Source: Enterococcus faecalis_A
GTDB lineage: Bacteria; Bacillota; Bacilli; Lactobacillales; Enterococcaceae
Direction: 5' to 3'
DNA: 64,000 nt
Assembly (NCBI GenBank): GCA_051295955.1
Contig: JBPDWA010000006.1
Span: 62,001-126,000, forward strand
Shown: in pieces, positions 36,732-46,098 of the stretch
Numbering within the stretch: position 1 is the stretch's first letter
Layout of the letters: each line of letters begins with the position of its first letter
Program-made: the position numbers and the translations under genes
Notes under the pieces: model-generated
The model's input: the letters and a program-made list of their open reading frames with translations, nothing else
The model's database searches: none
Told to the model about the DNA's origin: nothing

Positions 36732-36760
36732 TTGACAGCCATAGATTAAACAAGTATTAT
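36732..36760 (+). promoter_or_regulatory. Promoter of the ECF transporter operon
   Basis: A perfect TTGACA (36732-36737), 17-base spacer and TATTAT (36755-36760). The transcript leader would be about 65 bases, too short for most known riboswitches. Confidence 0.75.
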
Positions 36761-36833
36761 TTCTTATATTGATAGTTTTATCTGTCTTATTATTTGAGCA
36801 AATCATCAATAGGAAAAGGAAGGTGTGGAGTGG

Positions 36834-37385
36834 ATGGAAACAAAGTTTTCAGTGAAAGAAATTGTGGCAATCGGGATTGGTGCCGCACTTTTTGTTATAT
36901 TAGGTCGGTTTGTTGTGATACCAACCGGATTTCCAAATACAAACCTAGAAACAGCGTATCCTTTTTTAGCGCTGATGTCAGTTATTTTTGGACCGATAGC
37001 TGGTGGTTTAATCGGTTTGATCGGTCATACATTAAAGGATTTTACGACTTATGGAAGTGCTTGGTGGAGCTGGATTATTTGTTCGGGAATCATCGGAGTT
37101 ATCTATGGCTTTGCCGGCAGTAAAATTGATCTTCAACATGGAATTTTCACTAAAAAGGAAGTAATTCTTTTCAATATTTGGCAAGTAGTTGGTAACATTG
37201 TGGTTTGGGGAGTGATCGCACCAACGCTGGATATCTTAATTTATAGTGAACCAGCTAATAAAGTCTATACGCAAGGCGTAATTGCTACGTCATTAAATAT
37301 TGTTGCCGTGGGAGTAATCGGTACGTTGTTAATGATAGCTTACGCAGCTACACGTACCAAAAAAGGAAGTCTAACAAAAGAATAA
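36834..37385 (+). CDS. ECF transporter S component (UPF0397 family)
   Basis: A 183-residue substrate-binding membrane subunit with five to six hydrophobic helices. Its sequence (IVAIGIGAALFVILGRFVVI, IGHTLKDFTTYGSAWWSW, and a C-terminal RTKKGSL) is the UPF0397 pattern. The ligand of this family is not certain; vitamins or their precursors are usual for ECF systems. The ATG at 36834 is used rather than GTG 36825, which would touch the AAGGAAGG ribosome site. Followed by its own ATPase and T-component genes. Confidence 0.9.
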   Translation: METKFSVKEIVAIGIGAALFVILGRFVVIPTGFPNTNLETAYPFLALMSVIFGPIAGGLIGLIGHTLKDFTTYGSAWWSWIICSGIIGVIYGFAGSKIDLQHGIFTKKEVILFNIWQVVGNIVVWGVIAPTLDILIYSEPANKVYTQGVIATSLNIVAVGVIGTLLMIAYAATRTKKGSLTKE

Positions 37386-37541
37386 GGCAATGTAAAAGCT
37401 TTAAAACAAGCAATAATGAAATTTAATCTAAAGTATTACTATCGAAGCTTTGAAATTGTTCAAAAGAAGCAGAGATAATCGAAGGAGCTTTCAGTTCGTT
37501 TATCTCATTTTTCTTTTACATAGAGATGAAGGAGTTGTCTT

Positions 37542-39251
37542 ATGAAAAAACCAGTTATTTCATTTTCTGATTTTTCATTTAAATATCACAGCCAAGCAGA
37601 ACCTACTTTAAAAAATATTAACATAACAATTTATGAAGGTGAAAAGGTATTAATTGTCGGTCCCAGTGGTAGCGGTAAGTCAACGCTGGCTAAATGTATT
37701 AATGGGTTGATTCCTCAAATTTTTGAAGGGGAACTTCAAGGAACAGTAACAATTGGTGAGCAGGATATACGGAATAGCAGCCTTTTTGAACGTTCATTTG
37801 ATGTGGGAACGGTACTACAAGATACTGACGGCCAGTTTATCGGTTTAACTGTAGCCGAAGATATTGCTTTTGCTTTGGAAAATGATGGCGTGGCCCAACC
37901 ACAGATGCAAGCAAGTGTTCACACGTGGGCGAGTAAGCTTGAATTGGAAACACTGTTGACACAGCGGCCTCAAGAATTGTCTGGGGGACAAAAACAACGC
38001 GTTTCAATTGCCGGAGTTTTAATCGATACGCCGCCTATTTTATTATTTGATGAACCGTTGGCGAATTTAGATCCAAAAACCAGCTGTGAAATGATGGAGA
38101 TCATAGAAAAAATCCATCAAACGATGGCTACAACCATTGTAATGATTGAGCATCGTTTAGAAGACGTTCTTTGCGAAGCTGTAGATCGTATCATCGTAAT
38201 TGGCGAAGGAGAAATTGTCGCTGATACCACACCTGATCAACTTTTAAGCAGCAACATTTTAAAAGAGCAAGGGATTCGGGAACCTTTATACGTAACGGCG
38301 TTGAAATATGCTGGGGTCAATCTTTGTGATGTTCAGCATCTTGCCGATCTGACAAAAGTTAAGGATGAAATGTTGATGAAAAAGCTATCAGCTTGGAATC
38401 CCCAAAAGGATTTGTCGAAAACGATCCTTCAACGAGCAGAACTGCTACAGCTTGAAGAGGTGAGCTTTGGGTACAATCGAAAAAATGCAAAGATACTGAA
38501 TCAGCTTTCTTTAAAGATTAATCGCGGCGAAATGGTTAGTTTAGTTGGCAACAATGGCGCTGGTAAATCAACTTTATGTAAATTGGTTTGCGGCTTTCTT
38601 CAACCTCAACAAGGCCGGATTTTGTGGGAAGGAGCTGAGTTTGCTTGCAACTCTATTAAAGAAAGAGCTGATAAAATAGGCTATGTCATGCAAAATCCTA
38701 ACCAGATGATCTCAAAAAAAATGATCTTTGAGGAAGTGGCTTTAGGGCTGACACTACGAGGCGTGGCTCCTGCAGAGATTGAAGATCGTGTGTTAAATAT
38801 TTTGCAAATTTGCGGGTTATATCCGTATCGGAATTGGCCGATTTCCGCATTGAGTTATGGACAGAAAAAGAGAGTTACCATCGCTTCCATTTTAGTATTA
38901 GAGCCGGATTTGCTTATCTTAGATGAACCGACAGCCGGTCAAGATTTTAAACATTACACGGAGATGATGCTCTTTTTGGAAAAACTTAATCGTTTAGGGT
39001 TGAGTATTTTGATAGTAACCCACGATATGCATTTAATGTTGGAATACACTACGCGAGCATTAGTGATGAGCGAAGGCAAATTGCTAGCTGATACAACTCC
39101 GGTCGCAGTTTTAACCAATCCACAGCTGGTAAAGGCAGGTTCATTAAAGGAGACTAGCTTATTTACATTAGCCAACAATTTACAATTACCAGATCCGGTG
39201 TCCTTTGTGGAAAAATTTGTATCTTATGATCGTGAGGTGCGTTTTAAATGA
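37542..39251 (+). CDS. ECF transporter ATPase with two fused ABC domains
   Basis: A 569-residue protein made of two ABC ATPases. Domain 1: Walker A GPSGSGKST (residues about 46-53), signature LSGGQKQRVSIAG, Walker B ILLFDEPLANLDP. Domain 2: GNNGAGKSTLCKLVCG, LSYGQKKRVTIAS, LLILDEPTAGQD. The fused form replaces the separate EcfA1/EcfA2 pair and goes with a dedicated (group I) ECF system. It overlaps the T-component gene by four bases. Confidence 0.93.
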   Translation: MKKPVISFSDFSFKYHSQAEPTLKNINITIYEGEKVLIVGPSGSGKSTLAKCINGLIPQIFEGELQGTVTIGEQDIRNSSLFERSFDVGTVLQDTDGQFIGLTVAEDIAFALENDGVAQPQMQASVHTWASKLELETLLTQRPQELSGGQKQRVSIAGVLIDTPPILLFDEPLANLDPKTSCEMMEIIEKIHQTMATTIVMIEHRLEDVLCEAVDRIIVIGEGEIVADTTPDQLLSSNILKEQGIREPLYVTALKYAGVNLCDVQHLADLTKVKDEMLMKKLSAWNPQKDLSKTILQRAELLQLEEVSFGYNRKNAKILNQLSLKINRGEMVSLVGNNGAGKSTLCKLVCGFLQPQQGRILWEGAEFACNSIKERADKIGYVMQNPNQMISKKMIFEEVALGLTLRGVAPAEIEDRVLNILQICGLYPYRNWPISALSYGQKKRVTIASILVLEPDLLILDEPTAGQDFKHYTEMMLFLEKLNRLGLSILIVTHDMHLMLEYTTRALVMSEGKLLADTTPVAVLTNPQLVKAGSLKETSLFTLANNLQLPDPVSFVEKFVSYDREVRFK

Positions 39252-40081
39252 CGGAGCGTCAAATGTTAGGGTATTTTCCCGGTGAAACAGTAATTCACCG
39301 TCTTAATGGAACGGCTAAATTAGTTTTTTTATTGGTGGTTTCAATTGCTTGTATGACGACTTATGATACTCGATTTTTGTTGGTGATGTCAGTTGTTTCT
39401 GTGGTATTACTTAAGATCGCTCAAGTGAAGTGGCATCAGATCTCTTTTGTAGTGAGGTTCATTATCGTGTTTTCTCTATTGAATATTGTGACGGTTTACT
39501 TATTTGCACCTGAATATGGCGTAGCCCTCTATCATTCACGAACCGTTATTTGGGAAGGAATTGGGCGCTTTACTATAACGCAAGAAGAATTATTTTATGA
39601 ATTTAATTTGATTTTAAAATATTTTTGTACGATTCCCTTAGCGTTGTTATTTTTATTAACGACGAATCCTAGTGAATTCGCATCAAGCTTGAATCGGATC
39701 GGCGTTAGCTATCGGATTAGTTATGCAGTGGCTTTAGCAATTCGCTATATTCCTGATATCCAAGAAGACTTTCATACTATTTCTTTAGCGCAGCAAGCTA
39801 GAGGCTATGAAATGTCTCGAAAAGGTCGCTTAATGCAGCGGATTAAAGGCGTCGCTCAAATTGTGCTCCCTTTAATTTTTTCAAGTTTGGATCGGATTGA
39901 AACGATTAGTACAGCGATGGAACTCCGACGTTTTGGAGAAAAGAAAACGCGGACTTGGTATGCCCAGCAGCCTTTTCAAAAAAAAGACTCGGTTGTGATT
40001 GGTAGTGCCTTTTGCTTACTGGCAATCAGCTTTGGCTTATTTTATTTAAATGGCGGTCGCTTTTATAATCCTTTTCAATAA
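39248..40081 (+). CDS. ECF transporter T component (EcfT-like)
   Basis: A 277-residue membrane protein with about five to six transmembrane helices and the coupling-helix motif LAQQARGYEMSR (A-R-G), followed by a second cytoplasmic segment AMELRRFGEKKTRTW. It connects the ATPases to the S component. ATG overlaps the upstream stop (ATGA). Last gene of the operon before a strong terminator. Confidence 0.92.
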   Translation: MTERQMLGYFPGETVIHRLNGTAKLVFLLVVSIACMTTYDTRFLLVMSVVSVVLLKIAQVKWHQISFVVRFIIVFSLLNIVTVYLFAPEYGVALYHSRTVIWEGIGRFTITQEELFYEFNLILKYFCTIPLALLFLLTTNPSEFASSLNRIGVSYRISYAVALAIRYIPDIQEDFHTISLAQQARGYEMSRKGRLMQRIKGVAQIVLPLIFSSLDRIETISTAMELRRFGEKKTRTWYAQQPFQKKDSVVIGSAFCLLAISFGLFYLNGGRFYNPFQ

Positions 40082-40138
40082 AGGCCGTGTCCCAAAGGCA
40101 GTTTGTCAAACAGATTAATAAGCGAATCATAACAAGTG

Positions 40139-40176
40139 GCGAAGAAAGAGCTTATGTCTTTTTTCGCTATTTTTAA
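40139..40176 (+). terminator. Terminator of the ECF operon
   Basis: GCGAAGAAAGA (40139-40149) pairs with TCTTTTTTCGC (40157-40167) and is followed by TATTTTTAATTT. Confidence 0.8.
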
Positions 40177-40210
40177 TTTGGTTAGACCAATTGTTTTTTT
40201 TTAGTACAAG

Positions 40211-40240
40211 TTGACTTTTATATTATAAAAAGGTTATTAT
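40211..40240 (+). promoter_or_regulatory. Promoter of glmS
   Basis: TTGACT (40211-40216) and TATTAT (40235-40240), spacer 18 bases, about 50 bases upstream of the ribozyme. Confidence 0.6.
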
Positions 40241-40287
40241 TGTAAGTGTTTCTGGTAGGGGATAAAAAAATAAAAGGAGTATACCAA

Positions 40288-40446
40288 TAAAGACAGCGTC
40301 AGACCTGAACAGTTCAGGTGACGAGGAGAGAGTTCATCGAAGGATTCGGCGGATGACTCTAGTGACTACACTCTATAGATGGAAAACAAAAGCAGATCGC
40401 AAGGTTAGAACCAAACTTTTATCTCGCAGACAAAAACACGGAACAG
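40288..40446 (+). ncRNA. glmS ribozyme (GlcN6P-responsive)
   Basis: The leader carries the conserved core: AGCGTCAG at the cleavage site (about 40295-40302, cut expected just before the G of GCG), TGACGAGG (40319-40326), TTCATCGA and TTCGGCGGATGACTCT (40345-40360), then AAGGTTAGAACCAAACTT (40401-40418) towards the 3' end. These match the glmS catalytic RNA in order and spacing. Self-cleavage when glucosamine-6-phosphate is bound lowers glmS mRNA. The 3' limit is approximate. Confidence 0.93.
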
Positions 40447-40486
40447 ACGATTAGTTATGAATTTTGGAGAAAGTAGGAAAGTCAAT

Positions 40487-42298
40487 ATGTGTGGAATTGT
40501 AGGAATTATTGGAAAAGCAGATGCACCAGCAAGTTTAATTCAAGGATTAGCTAAATTAGAATACCGTGGTTATGACTCAGCAGGAATCTATGTTAGCGAT
40601 TCAAGTAAGGACGGACATTTGGTGAAAGCTGTCGGCCGGATTAGCCAACTAAAGGAAAAACTCACGCCAACTATTAAAGGGACCATTGGCATTGGTCATA
40701 CTAGATGGGCTACTCACGGGCGACCAACTGAGGAAAATGCTCATCCCCATGTTTCTTCCAGTCAACGATATGTGCTAGTTCATAACGGCGTGATTGAAAA
40801 TTTTAAAACTTTAAGAGAAACATATTTGAAGAAGGTTTCTTTGCAAGGAGAAACAGATACGGAAATTGTTGTTTGTTTAATTGACTATTTTTCCCAACAA
40901 GGCTTAACCACCAAGGCTGCCTTCAAAGCTGCCTTAAGTAAAATTAAAGGGTCCTATGCTTTTGCGTTAGTAGATACGGAAGACCCAACCACGATTTATG
41001 CGGCTAAAAATAAAAGTCCTTTATTAATAGGCACCAGCGTTAATTTTAATGTGATTTGCAGCGATGCGATGGCTATGTTACATGAAACAAATCAATTTAT
41101 TGAAATTCATGATGGAGAAGTAGTGGTGTTGACAGCGACTGACATTCAAATTGAAAATGCTCAAGGTGAGGTCATCACACGACCAAGCTATGAAGCTCAG
41201 CTGGATTTAAACGATATTGAAAAAGGAACCTATCCTTACTACATGCTTAAAGAAATCGACGAGCAACCTGCGGTTATGAGAAAAATTATTCAAGAATATA
41301 CAACTCTAACTGGAGGAGTGACGTTGGATGCGGAACTTTTAGCTGGAATTGCCGCAAGTGATCGATTGTATATTGTGGCTTGTGGCACTAGCTATCATGC
41401 GGGCTTAATTGGTAAACAATTATTAGAATCAATTGCCGGTATAGCCGTAGAAGTTCATTTATCCAGTGAATTTGGCTACCATTTGCCACTCTTATCAGAG
41501 AAGCCTTTCTTTATCTTTTTAAGTCAGAGCGGTGAAACAGCTGATAGCCGTCAAGTCTTAGTGAAAACAAATCAACTTGGCTATCCATCACTCACCTTAA
41601 CCAATGTAGCAGGCTCAACTTTGGCACGTGAAGCGCAAGCGAGCTTATTGTTGCATGCTGGACCGGAAATTGCAGTGGCATCCACTAAGGCTTATACAGC
41701 CCAAGTGGCAGTATTAGCAGTATTAGCCAAAGCTATCGGGATGACTCGCTCCCGTGCAGAGGCAGCTGCTTTTGATTGTGCCCATGAGTTGAGCGTCGTT
41801 GCAACGGCTATGGAGACTCTGATTGATGAAAAAAACGTAGTTGAACAGTTGGCAGCTGCTTATTTAACTGATACCAGAAATGCCTTTTACATTGGTCGTG
41901 GTGTAGATTATGCTGTATCGTTGGAAGCGGCTCTGAAATTAAAGGAAATCTCATATATTCAAGCAGAAGGATTTGCCGCAGGCGAATTAAAACATGGACC
42001 GATTGCTTTGATAGAAGAAGGAACTCCAGTGATTGGCTTTATCACTGATCAGGTGACGGCATCCCATACCCGAGGGAATCTTAAAGAGGTCGAAAGCCGA
42101 GGGGCAAACGTTTTGGCGGTTGCCATGGAAAGCTTGGCTCATGAAGAAGATCAGTTAGTTCTACCAGAAGTTCATCCTTTATTGACTGCCTTAGTGAGTA
42201 TGGTGCCAGCTCAATTATTGGCCTACTTTGCGACATTACAGCGTGGCTATGATGTGGATAAACCAAGGAATTTAGCTAAAAGCGTGACGGTCGAGTAA
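40487..42298 (+). CDS. glmS: Glutamine-fructose-6-phosphate aminotransferase GlmS
   Basis: Makes glucosamine-6-phosphate from fructose-6-phosphate and glutamine. 603 residues. The start at 40487 makes Cys the second residue (CGIVGIIGK), needed as the N-terminal nucleophile of the glutaminase domain, with GHTRWATHG and HNGVIENF following. The two SIS isomerase domains start at about 245 (CGTSYHAG, SQSGETADS) and about 450, and the protein ends with KPRNLAKSVTVE. GTAGGAAAG precedes the ATG. Controlled by the ribozyme upstream. Confidence 0.97.
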   Translation: MCGIVGIIGKADAPASLIQGLAKLEYRGYDSAGIYVSDSSKDGHLVKAVGRISQLKEKLTPTIKGTIGIGHTRWATHGRPTEENAHPHVSSSQRYVLVHNGVIENFKTLRETYLKKVSLQGETDTEIVVCLIDYFSQQGLTTKAAFKAALSKIKGSYAFALVDTEDPTTIYAAKNKSPLLIGTSVNFNVICSDAMAMLHETNQFIEIHDGEVVVLTATDIQIENAQGEVITRPSYEAQLDLNDIEKGTYPYYMLKEIDEQPAVMRKIIQEYTTLTGGVTLDAELLAGIAASDRLYIVACGTSYHAGLIGKQLLESIAGIAVEVHLSSEFGYHLPLLSEKPFFIFLSQSGETADSRQVLVKTNQLGYPSLTLTNVAGSTLAREAQASLLLHAGPEIAVASTKAYTAQVAVLAVLAKAIGMTRSRAEAAAFDCAHELSVVATAMETLIDEKNVVEQLAAAYLTDTRNAFYIGRGVDYAVSLEAALKLKEISYIQAEGFAAGELKHGPIALIEEGTPVIGFITDQVTASHTRGNLKEVESRGANVLAVAMESLAHEEDQLVLPEVHPLLTALVSMVPAQLLAYFATLQRGYDVDKPRNLAKSVTVE

Positions 42299-42350
42299 CC
42301 CTGCAGAAATCATGATGATCCTTTTTTGAGTTTGGTAGATTCTTTCTTTA

Positions 42351-42398
42351 GAGCTTGAAAGCAACGATAAAATAAAGTTGCTTTTCAAGCTCTTTTGT
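42351..42398 (+). terminator. Terminator of glmS
   Basis: GAGCTTGAAAGCAAC (42351-42365) pairs with GTTGCTTTTCAAGCTC (42377-42392, one bulge) and is followed by TTTTGTGT. Confidence 0.88.
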
Positions 42399-42626
42399 GT
42401 GTTGTACGAAAATTTCTTAGGAAAATTTTAACAACTAAAATGTTTAGTTTAGCTTTAAGTCAAGGAATTAGAGCGAACCGGTAATAAATCAGCTTCTGGT
42501 AGGTTTTTTTGAAAAAAGTATAGGAATTTTTTAAAAATCCTATATAATTAAAAGTAATTAAGTAATTAAAAAACAGCAGCAAACCTTTTTTCTTTGAATT
42601 GCTAAGTAAAGTAAGGTAAGCTGATT

Positions 42627-42662
42627 ATGAAAAAATTTATTAAAAAGATTGCGAGTTGTTAA
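42627..42662 (+). CDS. 11-codon leader ORF before the Fem-type gene
   Basis: ATG at 42627 after an AAGGTAAG site opens an ORF of 11 codons (MKKFIKKIASC) whose TAA touches the next ATG (TAAATG). The peptide is short, strongly basic and amphipathic. The downstream gene has no good ribosome site of its own, so the ORF may serve translational coupling. Whether the peptide has a function is unknown. Confidence 0.4.
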   Translation: MKKFIKKIASC

Positions 42663-43904
42663 ATGATGGATCAGTTCACTACATTAACTGAACAGGAATA
42701 CGCAGAATATGCAATGAAAAGCCCAGCCGGCAATTTTCTCCAAACTCCTGAAATGAAACGGTTATTGGAGGATCGCGGCTGGTTTTGTGAATACGTAGGT
42801 GTCAAACGAGGATCCGAAGTTGTGGCAGCTACGATCTTAAGTAAAAAGAAAGTTAAACTAGGCTTCGCTTATGATATTGACGGCGGCGTACTGATGGATT
42901 ATGCAGATAAAGATTGCGTTGCTACTTTTTTCAAAGGGTTAAAACAACATATGAAAAAAGGCAATGGCATGTATTTACATTTTACACCGAATAAAGTTAT
43001 CCGTTACCGAGATCAAGACGGAGCAGTGGTTAAGGCAGCCAATCAAGCTATTTTTGATACATTGATTTCTTTAGGCTTTGTTCATCAAGGCTTTGATTTT
43101 CATAATTTCGATGGAGCCCCTCGATGGCTATTTGTCAAAGAAGTGCAAGGATTAACTGAGCAATTGCTGTGGCAATCTTACGGAAAAGCAGCGAAATACG
43201 ATGTCAAAAAAACCAAAGAGTATGGCATTACTACTCGAGAATTAACGTATGAAGAATTGCCTCTATTTAAAAAGTTAACCGAAGAAACAAGTCAACGACG
43301 TGGATTTGCCGATAAGGATTTACGCTATTATCAAACTGTTTATAAGGAATTTGGATCGAAGGCTAAATTTGTCGTGGCTGAACTAAACTTTGCTGTTTAC
43401 TTAGATCATCTAAATGCAAAGCTACAGAACTTACAAGCAACCTTAAATAAAATTAATGAAGCGTTGATTGAGAATCCTAAAAGTCGGAAACGAAACAATC
43501 AAAAGAAAGAATTCGAAGATGAAGTTCGGACAGTACGCAAACGAATTGATGAAGCAACGGCATTAAAGAAAGAAAATGATACGGAAATTTTAGCTGGCGC
43601 TTTATTTATGATTCACCCGCAAGAAATTGTGTATTTATTCAGTGGAACTTATGAACAATACAAACAATATTACGCTCCTTACTTGATACAGCATGAAATG
43701 TTGAATTATGCCTTAACCCAAAAGATCCCCAAATATAACTTTTACGGAATCGATGGCGTTTTTGATGGAAGCGACGGTGTGCTGAAATTTAAGCAAGCCT
43801 TTGGTGGTTCAGTAGAAGAGTTAATGGGGAGTTTTCAATGGACGCTGCAACCTTTGAAATATTCCATCTACTCTTTATTAAAGAAAGTAAAAGAACATTT
43901 ATAA
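42663..43904 (+). CDS. Peptidoglycan-bridge aminoacyltransferase (FemABX/BppA family)
   Basis: A 413-residue tRNA-dependent aminoacyltransferase that adds amino acids to the lysine side chain of lipid II or UDP-MurNAc-pentapeptide. Two GNAT-like halves are visible (SPAGNFLQTPEMKRLLEDRGW; GITTRELTYEELPLFKKLTEETSQRRGF), separated by a long coiled-coil arm (about residues 243-305, rich in Lys/Glu/Leu). YNFYGIDGVFDGSDGVLKFKQAFGG (split here) is the conserved end. In E. faecalis the relatives BppA1/A2 add L-Ala; the amino acid used here is not known. Two ATGs in a row open the frame. Confidence 0.9.
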   Translation: MMDQFTTLTEQEYAEYAMKSPAGNFLQTPEMKRLLEDRGWFCEYVGVKRGSEVVAATILSKKKVKLGFAYDIDGGVLMDYADKDCVATFFKGLKQHMKKGNGMYLHFTPNKVIRYRDQDGAVVKAANQAIFDTLISLGFVHQGFDFHNFDGAPRWLFVKEVQGLTEQLLWQSYGKAAKYDVKKTKEYGITTRELTYEELPLFKKLTEETSQRRGFADKDLRYYQTVYKEFGSKAKFVVAELNFAVYLDHLNAKLQNLQATLNKINEALIENPKSRKRNNQKKEFEDEVRTVRKRIDEATALKKENDTEILAGALFMIHPQEIVYLFSGTYEQYKQYYAPYLIQHEMLNYALTQKIPKYNFYGIDGVFDGSDGVLKFKQAFGGSVEELMGSFQWTLQPLKYSIYSLLKKVKEHL

Positions 43905-44628
43905 AGGGAAGAATCCTTCCCGAATTGTCGACGGTTGCTCAACAAACTATTTTTTCACTGACTTCTTAATCAGATATCAGCTTGAAGTTAAGGCATTTCG
44001 TTCGGATAGTGGGTAGCAACTTTCCATTGAAAAGTCAACGCTTAGTCAAAAAGCGCTTAAAGTAAAGAACCAGGTAGGTAGAACAGCAACTAGTTAATCT
44101 ATTCGATGTTATCCTTAAAGCAAGTGCTCATAGCTGACAGCTGTTTGGAAATAATCAATAAATTTTCCGCAAAGTCAGAAACGAGGATACTCCCAACTAG
44201 CTACGTTTGACTACTTACCTGGTCCTTTATGCTGTATAACAAAGCAGTGATCATCACAAATAAGGAGACTACCTAAAGAACAGCCGGTACCAAATCCTAA
44301 GCAAAAGTCCTAATCATAAAGCAGATCGTTTTGTTCTATTTTTTGGCTAGATAATAGAAAAAAGCTAATACAAATAATATTTTAGTTTGGTAAGTTTCGG
44401 ATGGAAATGTTGTGATAACGGGATTTGCGGTGGGATAGAACAAAAAAATGAATTATTGAACATTCAGATTAAAAATAAAAAAGCATAAAGAGTAGAAAAG
44501 ACAGGTATAATAATTATACAGTTAAAAATTATTTTATTATAATAGTATAAAATATAGCGGATTTTTTGACCCTCGTAGAAATAATTTACACGACACGTAT
44601 CTTTGATAAAGAGGAATGAGGTAAAAAA
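43905..44628. other. 724-base gene-poor stretch
   Basis: No ORF with a ribosome site. GGGAAG/CTTCCC (43906-43921) follows the Fem gene but without a T-run. An imperfect inverted repeat (AGAACCAGGTAGGTAG at 44066-44081; its complement at 44211-44226) flanks about 130 bases. Near the right end TATACA (44515-44520) and TATAAT (44538-44543), 17 bases apart, may be the promoter of the next gene. Confidence 0.4.
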
Positions 44629-44919
44629 ATGGAACAAAAAGTAAAAGTTATGACTTTTGCCCAACTAAAAAAAATGGTGCAAATGTTAGAAGACAATTCC
44701 CAAGTGACCGATCAAACCAAAGTTTTTATTGACACTGGCTGGGATAGTGTTCAAGAGGTAGACCCAGAAGCTATTCTTGTGGAAAACGTAATGAAATTTA
44801 AAGTTCTAGATGCTTTAACTCAAGATCAGTTTATTGGATACAGTCTATTGGAAAAGGCGGAAAAAATGGCGGCAGATGGTGAGCCTGAAGCTGCGATTAT
44901 TATTAGAAACTTATATTAA
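44629..44919 (+). CDS. Conserved-looking hypothetical protein, 96 residues
   Basis: Not recognised as a named family. The protein is acidic and soluble with no signal peptide or membrane segment. It starts with two likely helices (TFAQLKKMVQMLEDN), has VFIDTGWDSVQEVDPEAILVENV in the middle and ends with a helical LEKAEKMAADGEPEAAIIIRNLY. GAGG precedes the ATG. The next gene, a TPR protein, lies 157 bases downstream in the same direction. Confidence 0.7.
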   Translation: MEQKVKVMTFAQLKKMVQMLEDNSQVTDQTKVFIDTGWDSVQEVDPEAILVENVMKFKVLDALTQDQFIGYSLLEKAEKMAADGEPEAAIIIRNLY

Positions 44920-45076
44920 ACAGAGTGGTTACAATAATTTCTATCAAAATCTGTCTACTTCAATTTTCACAAAAATCTTTTTATTTATTGAAGTATACAG
45001 TCCAAATAAATTTTGCTATTATTTGGATGAGTTCGCAGGAATATGTCGGGAGAATGAAGAAAGGTAGTGGTTATTT

Positions 45077-46045
45077 TTGACCAAAAAAATATCATTTCCA
45101 AAAAATTTCGAACGCTATATAGAATTAGGACAAGAAGCGATGGATCAGAAAAACTTGATTGAAGCGATCGATTACTTTGAACAAGCGTATGCGATTAAGC
45201 AAGCCTTTGCTTTAAATTTTTTGCTGGCTAGTACGTATCTGGAAATGGGCGAAAATAAAAAAGCCTTGGATATTGCTTCTGAAGCGAAAGAAGAATACAT
45301 CTCGTGTTTAGACTATATGGAACTTTATACACAAATCTTAATTCAAAATAATAAATTCATTGATGCCCATAGAATTATTAATAATCGAATTTTACTGAAA
45401 GTTAAAGGGGAAATGAATCACTTAGTTTCCATGAAAAAGAAAGTTCGAAAAATCGAATTAATGTACCAGCAATTTGAAATGCAAAAAATCAACGAAATAA
45501 AAGCCGAACTCAAGGAATTAAGAAAACACAATTACTATGAGCAGCTGGCCCTTGTGAAGAAAGCTGTCCACTTACCTCAGGATGATTTTGTAATGATTGG
45601 CAAAGAAATTCTAATGGATCAAGATGTTCACACGTTGGTACGTTCTTGGGTGTTAGAAGAATTCGCCAATTTACGTTTGAAAGAAGAGGTCAGCTTCATT
45701 TGGCGAGATCAAAAAACTTATAAGGTTATTCCTGTAGATATTGGTGGCCCTTTAGATAGTGCTGCTTATCAACGAATCTATCTATTTTTGGAGAAAGAAC
45801 TTATGAACGAAGACCCAATTTTATTATTGGATCTCTCCGAAGAATTGCGGCTACATTTTGCTTTACTGTATCCCTTAGCGGATGAAATTATTAATGATCC
45901 GCATCTTTGGGCACTAAGCTACATTGCTACTTACAATGAAGCCTACGTTCAAAAATACAACCTTCGTGAAAAACGTGAAGAAGTAGAGAAAATTCAAAAA
46001 TTTCTTTATAACTTACGTTTTGATTTAAATGAAATGATGCTTTAA
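45077..46045 (+). CDS. TPR-repeat protein, 322 residues
   Basis: The N-terminal half contains tetratricopeptide-like repeats (RYIELGQEAMDQKNLIEAIDYFEQAYAI-type, then ALNFLLASTYLEMGENKKALDIA). A coiled-coil-like Lys/Glu-rich region (about 115-155) follows, and then a C-terminal domain with VLEEFANLRLKEEVSFIWRDQ. The layout resembles DUF3196-type proteins of lactic acid bacteria. TTG start with AAAGG 12 bases upstream. Probably cytoplasmic and scaffold-like; function unknown. Confidence 0.75.
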   Translation: MTKKISFPKNFERYIELGQEAMDQKNLIEAIDYFEQAYAIKQAFALNFLLASTYLEMGENKKALDIASEAKEEYISCLDYMELYTQILIQNNKFIDAHRIINNRILLKVKGEMNHLVSMKKKVRKIELMYQQFEMQKINEIKAELKELRKHNYYEQLALVKKAVHLPQDDFVMIGKEILMDQDVHTLVRSWVLEEFANLRLKEEVSFIWRDQKTYKVIPVDIGGPLDSAAYQRIYLFLEKELMNEDPILLLDLSEELRLHFALLYPLADEIINDPHLWALSYIATYNEAYVQKYNLREKREEVEKIQKFLYNLRFDLNEMML

Positions 46046-46071
46046 AACTTCCCCAAGTACTTTTTAAAGAG

Positions 46072-46098
46072 CAAGGCGCATTTGCGCTTTGTTTTTTT
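46072..46098 (+). terminator. Terminator after the TPR gene
   Basis: CAAGGCGC (46072-46079) pairs with GCGCTTTG (46084-46091), followed by seven T. Confidence 0.85.

Noticed and set aside
37542..39251. Two separate ABC ATPase genes fused by a sequencing error
   Set aside because: Double-ATPase ECF subunits of this length are a known natural form, and the linker is open without odd codons.
43906..43921. Terminator after the Fem-type gene
   Set aside because: The GGGAAG/CTTCCC stem is short and has no T-run after it.
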